The position numbers and the translations under genes are program-made. From CAYNST01 sp964434105 (lineage in GTDB: Bacteria; Pseudomonadota; Gammaproteobacteria; Pseudomonadales; Cellvibrionaceae): 64,000 bases of DNA. Below are positions 55,281 through 64,000 of the stretch, piece by piece. The notes under the pieces are model-generated. The model worked only from the letters and a program-made list of their open reading frames with translations, ran no database searches and had not been told where the DNA came from. The stretch is taken from the NCBI GenBank assembly GCA_964434105.1, contig CAYSTJ010000012.1, positions 26,590 to 90,589 of the forward strand, written 5' to 3'. Within the stretch, counting starts at the first letter, position 1. The number at the start of each line of letters is the position of its first letter.

Positions 55281-58200
55281 TTAATAGTCTTCTTGATCGT
55301 CGTCATACAGCTGATCCTGCGGCAGCCGAACCGATATGTCGTTATAAAAGAAGCTCTTCACATCGGTAAACAGGGCCGGGTTTATCTCTTCCAGCGGCTC
55401 GACCGACGTCAGCTCCTGCTCGAACTTGAAGCTGCCGGAAAACGAATCGACCTTGGCGCCGGTATTGTGAATATCGCCTAGCTGCAACATGCCATGATTG
55501 ACAAGCAACAGAGAGTCGACATTGATATTGCCTTCACCAATACCGCCGTATCTTGCGGTAAGGTAAGCCGTGTTGGCGACAACCGACGGCACATCCCTGG
55601 CGCCCACCTGCCGGATGTCACCGTAGGAAGAAGTCACACGGGCATCACCGCCACGCGCCACAACTGAACCGCCTTCCAGCTCGATGTCGTCGGTCGAAAG
55701 CAGATTAACATCCCCTCTACCGGTCTGGGCAAGTTCAACCAGAATATCGCCAGCGTTATGAATGTGGATATCGCCGTCGCTGGTACGAATACTGATGACA
55801 TTGACTTCGGTTTCAATCGTACGTTCGGCACCAAATCCGCTGCCAACACTCGCAACCAGCCGTCCGCCGGTAATATTGATACCTTCGCCGTTATTGATCA
55901 ACTGCCCGTCGGTAGCGGTCAGCGTCACCGTATTGCCACTGTTGATGCTGGACACCAGCACATCGCCACCCGCCGTTACAGCAACATTACCGGCCGCGTC
56001 AATCGCTGCGTCGGTAGCCATGTTAACCGAACCGGTGCCGCCAGCGTTAACATTCACGTCGCCGTCAATGGCGGTAAGGTTTGCATTCTGGTCAACCGAA
56101 CCACTGGCGGTGTTCACCGACACGTTGTTGCTCGCACTGATCGCCTGGTTGACGACCACACTGCTGTTGCCATCAACACGTACGTCTCCGCTGGCCGCAG
56201 TCAGGCTGCCGTCCAGGGTAACGCGGTCACCACTGATCTCGATGGTTTCCGCGTTCACCAGATTGGTTGTCTCCAGATTGTCAGTTGCGTGAATACTGAT
56301 GCGACCACGCTCGGCTTCTAATAGCGTATTGACCGACATAGCATAACTGCCGCTGGTAATATTGATATCACCAGCACTGGCATGGAGGCTGCCACCAGAA
56401 ACCACCAGCTCGCCCCCGCTGAGCGTAATTGAACCGGCGTTGATTGCCTGTAACTGCAAATTGCGCGACGCTGATATATTCACCTGACTGCCCTGGGTGG
56501 TTGCGGTATCTGCCACCACGACACTGCCATCTTCAGCGCGCGCATCCACGGCACCACCGGCCCGGATCGACGCATTCTGATCTATGGAGGTGGCTGACAG
56601 CAGACGCGCAGCACCGCCACTATTGATATCCGCGTTCTGGATAATCTGGGCGGCGTCGATATCTATACTGCCGCCGGTACTGCTCAGCGGGGCGTCTATC
56701 AGTGCGGTGCCGCGACCGGCGTTCAACGCCAGCGAACCCGCTGTCGCCGATTCACTTACCGTTATGCCCGTCGCATTGACGCCGACATTGCCACTGGCCT
56801 GAATACCGGCCAGTTCAATGGCATTTCTGTCCACGACAATGGCATTGCGTGCGGAGCTGATCAGCAGCCGATTAAAGTCGTTGTCCGGGTTGGAAAAATT
56901 AATATCGTCGTCTGCCTGAAGCCGGGTATCGCCACTGACGGTGATCGCACCACTGCTATTAATATCCCGACCGCTGGTCAGATTGAGGCTGGATGCACTG
57001 ACGCCAGTCAGGTTGATGCTGGCGGTATTTTCCAGGATAACGTCCCCATTGGCGACAAATCGCGCGCCACCGGTTAACTGATTGGCGCCGGTCAATCGAA
57101 TATGGCCGGCTTCCGCCGCAACGTTAAACGTATTCACCGAATTAAGCGGTGCATTATTGGTGAGCGAACCGTTACGCAACAACAGGTCAAATCCGCCGCT
57201 GGTCACAAAATCGTTCAGCGCCAGTCCGTTCTGTTCAGCCAGCCAGATATCGCCCAGCCCGTTGCGCACGGACAACTCGTCCACACTGGTACGGATTCGT
57301 GCGTTGGCGTCGCCAACGCCGCGGATGTTTTCCAGAATGAGATGACGGGTACTGATGGAGCTGGCGGATGCATCCGGCGTTACGATTGTACCGTTGGCCA
57401 GCCGCAGCGACTCTTCCAGCACCAGATTGTCCCGAATGGCAATGGTACTGCCGGCCGCGGCGTTGACATCCAGCGACCGTTTGCCCGTGAAGTTTACGGT
57501 GCCGGCATCGTCAAACGTCACATGCTGATTGCCGAGCGAAATGGTATTGATGGTGTTGTTGCCGTTGATAACGAGTGCGTCAAGCGCTGTGTTCTCCTGA
57601 ATGGATTCCACGGCGTCATGCGCAAGCCGGTATTGGCCGTCGCTGTACGCATAGACGAATTCGCCCCCGGTGGACGTGGGCGTGTAAACCACTGCCGTCG
57701 CGTCTTGTGCACCGGTCACGGTCAGCCGATCCGACCCCGCCCCGCCATTAATCACAGTCCCGCGGTTGATGCCATTAATAGCCACATTGAACAGGTCATC
57801 GCCCGCACCGCCGTTTATGGTGCCGGTAACCTGGCCTGTCCGCAGATCAAAGGTATCGTTACCGGAACCTCCCGTCAGAATATTGAAATCCATAAAGCTG
57901 ATGGTACTGTTGCCGTCGATGATTTGACCATCGTTAATGCCGTCGGCCAGACTGTTACCGTCAATAGCGCCGATAATCCAGCGGTTGTCAGCGTCTGAGG
58001 CGATCAGCTCCGCGTTGTTCAGCGATTCGACGCCACCATTATTGCCGCGAATACCCTCGATATTGCTGATAGCGCCTTCGCCACTCCCGCTTAACGCTTG
58101 CGCCAGATTGATGCTGAGGTTGCCATTCACTCCCGAATAGTCGACAAAATCCGCACTGTATGCGCCGCCGCCATCCAGTGCGATACGATTGTTGTTGCTG

Positions 58201-61200
58201 CTTACCTGAAAGTAATCGTCATGGTCACCGCCGCGAATGGCGCTGATATCGGTAAACGCCAAAGACCGGAAACCCGACGCCGTGGTCGACTGAACACGGC
58301 CACTGCGCTCATCGTCCAGTGTCCAGGTGTAAGCCTGATCGCCGTCGCCATACAGCGTCGTGTACTGCTGGCTGTTGGCCTGCAACCGGTCAATATTGGC
58401 CAACTGCAGATTCAGGCTTTCCGCTGGCATGATAGTCTGCGTGCTCATACCAATATTGATATCGCTGTTAAGGTCCTGCAGGTCGACAGTATTGCGCCCC
58501 GCGCCGCCGTCGATGGCAGCAGGTACGGCATTCGCCGCCGTAATACTGAAAGTGTCGTCACCGCTGCCGCCACTGAAGTTCTCCATGCCGGCAAAATACA
58601 CCCGCAGTGTGCTGTTGCTGTCCAGATCGACATAGGTATTGTCAGGTCCGTCACCCAGCGTCCAGCTATTGTTCAGATCGCCGCCGCGCAGCACATCATT
58701 GCTGCCATCGGCCAACAGTTGCTCGAAACCGGTGAAAGCCTGGCCCGCTACGGAGCCACCCACGCGCGGGCTGTTCGCATCGTTTGTAGTCTGCAGGGAC
58801 AGCGTCCATTCCGCGCTGCTGGCATTATGACGGATACTGTCACGACTGGGACCGTCGCCCCCGTCCAGCGTGCCGGATATTGAAGCGCCCACTGCCAGCT
58901 CTACCTCGTCGGCGCCACTGCCGCCACGAATATTTTCGATCTGACCAAACGCCGCGATCACATCGCTACTGCCCCGGTCCGCGCCGCTGATGACCCAGCG
59001 TGTGGCCTGATCAGCACCCTGCAGCGTGTCGTCGCCGTCACCCCCGTCCAGCTCACCGGTAATACGGCCGGCGTTGGTGAGGGTAAAATGGTCTGCGCCG
59101 GTGCCACCGCGTAACCGGTCAAATCCGCTGAAGGTAACCTGCATCGCAGATCCGCCCTGCTGCCATGCCACCAGGCCACCGTCTGTGCGGGTAATCTGCC
59201 ACTGGGCATCGGCGTCAAATCCGATAAGGCGGTTGTCAGTTCCCGTCGCGACGAAATTCTGAATGCCATTAAAGGCCAGCCCATTGACTGAGCTGTCGGC
59301 CAGGTTCACCACCCACGGCGCGGCGTAGCCGAGATTCAGGCTGTTGGTACCACCATTGCCGTCAATCGATGCGATGCCGTGTCGGGCATCGACAAGGGTA
59401 AACGTGTCATCATTCGCATTGCCCGTCAGATGTTCAATTCCGCTGAAAGCGGCAATGTTGTTAACGGCGCTGCCTTCGCCACTCAGCTGCCAGTCATTGA
59501 TCTGGCTGGCAGTGATCACCAGTGCGTCCGCACCTTCACCACCCGTAATGCCGCCACCAATGGATCCGCCATCTGCCAGTGTAAACGTGTCGGCGTCCGA
59601 GCCACCGATCAGGTTGGCGATATTGATAAATACATTGCCTTGCGGATTGGCGCTGTTACTGAACCGACCACTATTGGCACCATCGATCAACCACGCGTTG
59701 ACCAGATTCTGCGCCGTCAGGCTGTTATTGCCATCGCCGCCGTCGATCACGACATTGACAGCCGCCGTATCGCCATCGAATACAAAACTGTCTTCGCCTG
59801 CGCCCCCTTTCAGAATATCGATGTCGTTTAGAACATAGCTGCCGGCGCGTTCGCCATCGAGGATTTCGACGCTGACTGCATTCGGACCGGTAATGGTCCA
59901 GACGTTGTTCCCGTCGCCAGCGATAAAGGTGGACGTATTGGTAGGGTCGATGATGGTCTCGAAGTTAACAAAGTCGAAACCGACCATAGCCTGCAGGTCA
60001 GTACCGGTGAGATTATCGTCGTAGTCGCTGAAGTCGATGCTGTCGCCGATCGTTTCAGCGCCGCTGCCGCCATCCAGCCGGTCGGTAACGGTCAGCCCGG
60101 CACCAATAATAAAATCATCGTTGCCTTCGCCGCCAAGAATCCGATCAACGGCGACATTGCGTCCCAGGTGAATCTGGTCATCACCGGCGCCGCCGTCGAA
60201 ACTCACCAGACGGGCATTATCAGCCACAGTCAGCGTGTCTACATCGTTACCACCTATCAGGGTTTCTGTATTCTCAAACTGGATGCCGTCGTTGAGTCTG
60301 CCAATATTGTCGTCGCTGATTTGCCAGTGATTACGCTGGTTGCCCGCCTGTAAACTATCGACACCGCCACCCCCGTCAATGGCCATCACAATATCCCCGG
60401 TGATATTGAACGTATCAACATCATTACCGCCGACGACCTTCTGGATATTGGTAAAGGTCAATGTGTCATTGAGCGTGCTGGTGGTGTTGAGGTTCCAGGT
60501 GTTGGGCTGATCGTAGCCAATCAGGGTGTTGGTGCCGCCGCCGCCGTCTATGGAGGTGGGGGGATGCCCCTCGAGTCCCGAGAATACCCCTCCTACTCCA
60601 TAATAAAATGCATCATCGCTTTGACCACCTACAATATTTGTCACACCTCCAAAAACTATATGACCGAGATGATTAATTAACGAACCAATCTCCTGAGTTA
60701 TGCCACGCACCTCATTAATTTCAGGTACCCCCAAATACCAAGATGCTTCAGGACCGAAATAATTTATAGTGCTCGTACCACTCCCGCCGTCTAGAGCAAC
60801 ATTTGCCAAGTTCGTGTAAATATTAAAGGTATCTGACCCACCGTTAGTTCTAATTCGCGTGCGGGAAAAACGCAATTCTCGTCCGCTATCGCCCGAGAAA
60901 TCCAGAACTTCTGGCACCGCAGCAGATTCTCGTATCTCAACCACATCATCACCGTCACCGGTTCCGATAGCTTGAACACCCGAAAATGCAGTGTTATTAA
61001 ACTCTCCCGAACCGGGTCCATCAAGAATTAATAGCCCAGGGTTGCTCGTCGAGTCGAATATACTTATCGACTGATCCTGAGAGCTGATCCCGCCGGACAT
61101 ACGCGACTCGTTCGTCATTAGATAGACACTCTGATCGCCGCCATTGAATTCCATCGCTTCAATGGATGCAAACTCAAATCCACCAATGGTTTCAATGCTG

Positions 61201-61384
61201 CTTCTATCTTCTGATGTTACTTCATTAGCGATGCGTCCGCGATCCAGACCGTCAATTAAGAAATACCGAATGCCCGTGTTGTCAACCAATACATCACTAC
61301 CCCCGCCACCATCAATACGACCGGTAATCGAACCACCAGTAACAATCTCAAAGCTGTCACTGTTATCTCCGCCGATCAGGTTAG
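55281..61384 (-). CDS. Giant TpsA-type exoprotein, C-terminal portion (to the gap)
   Basis: About 2034 codons run from the gap to the stop. The frame is continuous with the segment beyond the gap when the two 55-bp flanks are overlaid, so the first ATG (61289) is not the gene start. From the gap to about 57700 there are some 15 units. Each has a tryptophan strand (NNSWTLGDG, ATRWVISGADRG, ANAWLIDGANSGRF), a strand ending in F..I..L.GG, then GGxGxD-type turns (LRGGTGADHFTL, LDGGDGDDTL). The final 770 residues (57700-55281) change to short beta-helix repeats rich in Asn, Ser, Gly and Val (LNLTSGRDINSSGAITVSGD), like filamentous haemagglutinin. The tail is acidic (DDDQEDY). TpsB is encoded next on the same strand. 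Likely a secreted, calcium-binding adhesin. Confidence 0.88.
60402..60560. repeat. Internal near-identical 159-bp repeat, copy 1
   Basis: It matches 62276-62434 with 8 differences in 159 bp and no gaps. It encodes PTSIDGGGGTNTLIGYDQ followed by PNTWNLNTTSTLNDTLTF and TNIQKVVGGNDVDTFNI. Other units of the protein have diverged far more, so these two copies are recent or are kept alike by gene conversion. Confidence 0.95.
61330..61384. repeat. 55-bp exact repeat at the left edge of the gap
   Basis: Exactly the same 55 bases occur at 61485-61539, directly on the other side of the N-run. The match covers precisely the contig edge, the pattern left by a de Bruijn assembler whose k-mer is 55. It encodes NLIGGDNSDSFEIVTGG, a repeat-unit segment. 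Confidence 0.97.
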
Positions 61385-61484
61385 NNNNNNNNNNNNNNNN
61401 NNNNNNNNNNNNNNNNNNNNNNNNNNNNNNNNNNNNNNNNNNNNNNNNNNNNNNNNNNNNNNNNNNNNNNNNNNNNNNNNNNNN
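61385..61484. other. Assembly gap of 100 N
   Basis: A run of exactly 100 N, the usual placeholder for unknown length, inside the repeat region of the giant exoprotein gene. Overlaying the two flanking 55-bp repeats keeps the reading frame, so the missing DNA (if any) should be a multiple of 3 once that overlap is allowed for. Confidence 0.99.
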
Positions 61485-61539
61485 GAACCACCAGTAACAA
61501 TCTCAAAGCTGTCACTGTTATCTCCGCCGATCAGGTTAG
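61485..61539. repeat. 55-bp exact repeat at the right edge of the gap
   Basis: Identical to 61330-61384 and read in the same frame. The sequence to its right (GAGATGTTTTCGAAC) encodes the preceding strand LFENIS of the same unit. Confidence 0.97.
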
Positions 61540-64000
61540 AGATGTTTTCGAACAGGGTGATAGTTGTCGCGCCGGTTTGCTGTAACTGGCCGCTGTTCTC
61601 ACCATTGATAGTCCATTGGTTATTGCCATTGCCGGCCTGCAGGGTGTTGCTGGCTGTAGCATCACCACGGATAGTGCCGTCGAAATACTGGGTAGTGCCC
61701 AGCAGAAACTGGTTTTCACCGGTGCCACCCCGTAGGGTGCCGAAACCGCTGAAGGTATCGCTGCGCTCGACATTGCCATTGGCATCGAGCTTCTCGATGG
61801 TAAAGCCGCCGTCGTCCTCGAATACCCAGCGGGTATTGCCGGCACCGCCAAAAAAGGATGCGGTACCGTCCGCAGTTGGTTGTACTACGGTCTCGAAATT
61901 GCTGTGGGCAATGTCGTCTGTCACACCGCCCGTGCCGGCCAGATAGTCGAACTCACCACTGAAACTTAAGGCGGAAAGATCCAGCTGGTCATCGCCATCT
62001 CCGCCGTCCAGCGACCCCGTCAGGATGACGTCCTCCGCCAACACAATACTATCCGCGCCCGCACCCGTCTGGATATCGCCTATAGTCGCGCCGGTGTTGA
62101 CGACGACATTATCCACGCCGGTTCCACCAAGCAGCGTTTCGACACTGGCAAATGTGATCCCTTCGTTCAGAGTGCCGCTATATTCACCGTCAAGCACCCA
62201 GGCATTGGCGCGGTCGGCCGCCCGCAAAATATCCACGCCTTCACCGCCGTCTATCGCAATGGCAATGTCGCCATTGATATTGAAGGTATCAACATCATTG
62301 CCACCGACGACCTGTTGGATATTGGTAAAGGTCAATGTGTCATTGAGCGTGCTGGTGGTGTTGAGGTTCCAGGTGTTGGGCTGGTCATAGCCGATCAGGG
62401 TGTTGGTGCCGCCGCCGCCGTCTATGGAGGTGGGTAAATGAGTGTTTAGAGAACCGTCACCAAATATATAATTGGCACTCCCATAGTGGAAAGTATCATT
62501 GTACTCTCCGCCGCCGAGGTTCTCGAAGTTGCCGAAAGCGATGTCTTCCAGGTAATGCGCAGCAATTCCGTCGAGTAAGCCGCGCTCATCCAATACAGTG
62601 TCAACGCCTAAATACCAGTCAGCGTCCCCACTAAAATTATTCAGAGTGTCATTACCCTCGCCACCATACAAAAGCATATTTAGCCCAGGAGCGTAAACGT
62701 TGAAGGTGTCATTGCCAGAACCACCTTCTACTCCCAGTCCCCTACCGGGATTACCGGCTCCGCGTTCCACGGATTGCAAAATATTGAAAGTGCTGCCTTG
62801 GTCGGAACCGGAAATGGTTTGCAACCCTGAAAACCTTGTGCCTCTTATGCTGCCACTATAGGCGCCATCGATCGTCCACTCACCGCCTACGCTGGTTGTA
62901 TCTATAAGGCGGCCAGCAATCAAACCCTCTTCTACAACTATACCGCCGGTCAATCGGCTTTCCACCGTTTGAAGTTCAACTATTTTTTCATTGTGTAGTG
63001 TTATGGTGTCAATACCGCTAAACGACAGGTGACTGGGGTGTCCGTTGGCGATGTCTGCCGGATGTATATCGACTGCCTCCCAGTAACCCATATTTTCCCC
63101 GGTGATACCCCAGACGCCGTTTCCGCCGACCGTTGTGCCCAGCGAGTCCTGTCCGGTGCCTGCATTCAACGTCGAAAAACCGAAAAATTCAGAACGCACC
63201 TCGCCTGCCGTGTCGAGGAGTTCGAGGAAGCGAAAGTTCAGATTCCAGTCGTTGTCTTCGTTGTTGCCGATGATCGTGTTATCGTGGGATTGATCACCGG
63301 AAATCCCAAACATTTCCTCTAACTTTATGCTGCCGGTTTCCGTGGTGGCCAGGCCCGTGCCCAGGTCGAACGCGACTCTCTCGCTGAAACTTGCAGAGTT
63401 ATTGCCACCACCGCCCTGAATACTGGTGATTCCGCTGGCATCGGCAATATAAAAACTGTCGTCGGCGGGACCTCCAATCAAACTTTCTATACCGGAAAAC
63501 GAATTAACAATGCCCGTGATGCTTTTTTCGGTGCTTAAATTCCAGGATACTGACAATCCGCTTTCATCGGCGACAGTCAGCGTGTCCTGGCCTCCTGCGC
63601 CATCAATCTGTCCGGTAATGGAACCACCAGTCACTATTGAAAAACTGTCGCTATTATTACCGCCAATCAGATTGGCGATATTTTCAAAGAGCGTTACGGT
63701 ATTTTCACCAGCGAGCTGGTAGCTGCCACTATCTACCTGATCGATGGTCCAGTTGGCGATGCTGTTAACACCGACCAGCGTGTTGTTGCCGGATTCATCG
63801 CCGAGGATGGCACCGTCGAAATTGCTAGCCGTACCGGCCATGGTGAACAGGTTGTCGCCCGCCCCGGCGCGCAGATTGCTAAAGCCGGTGAAGGATTCAG
63901 CACGCTCGACGTTACCGCCGGCATCAAGTTTTTCGACGGTAAAGGCATCCGGCCCTTCAAAGACCCAGCGGGTGTTACCGTCGCCACCGAAGAAATCCCT
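61485..64000 (-). CDS. Giant TpsA-type exoprotein, upstream repeat portion (N-terminus outside window)
   Basis: The frame is open from the right window edge to the gap; about 838 codons are visible. It begins in the middle of a unit (RDFFGGDGNTRWVFEGPDAF), so the TPS secretion domain and signal peptide lie outside the window. About 12 units are visible, with the same scheme as the part beyond the gap: TRWVFE, ANWTIDQVDSGSY, NTWNLNTTSTLNDT, NAWVLDGEYSGTLNEG, NNQWTINGENSGQLQQ, each followed by LIGG-type and IDGGxGxDTL-type turns. Longer order repeats too: the pair RWVF..EKLDA.GNVER and the following NLIGG.NSDSF.IVTGGS occur twice. Part of the same gene as 55281-61384. Confidence 0.88.
62276..62434. 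repeat. Internal near-identical 159-bp repeat, copy 2
   Basis: Partner of 60402-60560 with 151 of 159 positions identical. It encodes the same unit boundary, with Gln in place of Lys (TNIQQVVGG). The flanking units on both sides also correspond in order, so a multi-unit block was duplicated. Confidence 0.95.

Noticed and set aside
55281..64000. Classification of the giant protein as a type I secreted RTX toxin
   Set aside because: GGxGxD turns are present, but there are no tandem nonapeptide arrays at the C-terminus, the C-terminal part is FHA-like, and the adjacent gene is a TpsB transporter rather than an HlyB/HlyD pair.
60000..64000. CRISPR-like array suggested by recurrent short repeats
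   Set aside because: The repeats are coding, in frame, irregularly spaced and degenerate at DNA level, unlike direct repeats with unique spacers.

Overview
The window looks like a chromosomal segment of a marine-type gammaproteobacterium, possibly of the Cellvibrionales or a related order. The evidence is a complete gspC-N type II secretion operon, gshA, an adjacent dsbB-rsd pair, polA, tamA/tamB and several secreted polysaccharide-active proteins. The taxonomic placement is inference from gene content. The DNA is moderately GC-rich, with AT-rich islands around 25.6-26.2 kb, 36.1-36.5 kb and 40.2-40.5 kb. There is one 100-N assembly gap at 61385-61484. No rRNA, tRNA, CRISPR array or intact transposase was recognised.

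1-18.5 kb, all on the minus strand: a type II secretion operon gspC-D-E-F-G-H-I-J-K-L-M-N followed by apbE. Behind it come a small exported protein and two translationally coupled TPR proteins; the second is a lipoprotein that runs off the left edge. 18.7-25.6 kb: housekeeping genes, namely a small unknown gene, gshA, a FliL-like protein, dsbB, rsd/algQ, an orphan hydantoinase A and mutM (TTG start).

25.6-37.2 kb: an exopolysaccharide locus. It holds a GT2 gene bracketed by two copies of an IS66-type MITE, an Alg14/Alg13-like split glycosyltransferase, an ExeA-like ATPase, a Wzz-type chain-length protein, a BY-kinase-like ATPase without a tyrosine tail, a Wzy-like polymerase/ligase and a WbbL-like GT2. 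A secreted beta-helix protein and a lipoprotein follow. 37.2-40.9 kb: polA with a strong downstream terminator at the position where Spot 42 lies in E. coli, and a small exported protein with its own terminator.

41-53 kb: tamA and tamB, separated by a 279-bp inverted-repeat element that has a diverged relative between two genes at 4.7-5.0 kb. Next come a GT2, a circularly permuted GH16 beta-glucanase with three CBM6 modules, another GT2 and a Wzx-type flippase. 53.2-64 kb: a two-partner secretion system, with a TpsB transporter and a giant TpsA exoprotein (more than 2,870 visible residues, N-terminus outside the window). TpsA consists of about 27 units carrying a tryptophan motif and RTX-like GGxGxD motifs, followed by an FHA-like C-terminal region.

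Taken together, 26-64 kb reads as a cell-surface and biofilm-matrix region: polymer synthesis, polymer cutting, outer-membrane assembly and a giant secreted adhesin. A link between the parts is inferred from proximity. No priming glycosyltransferase or Wza-type exporter was seen.
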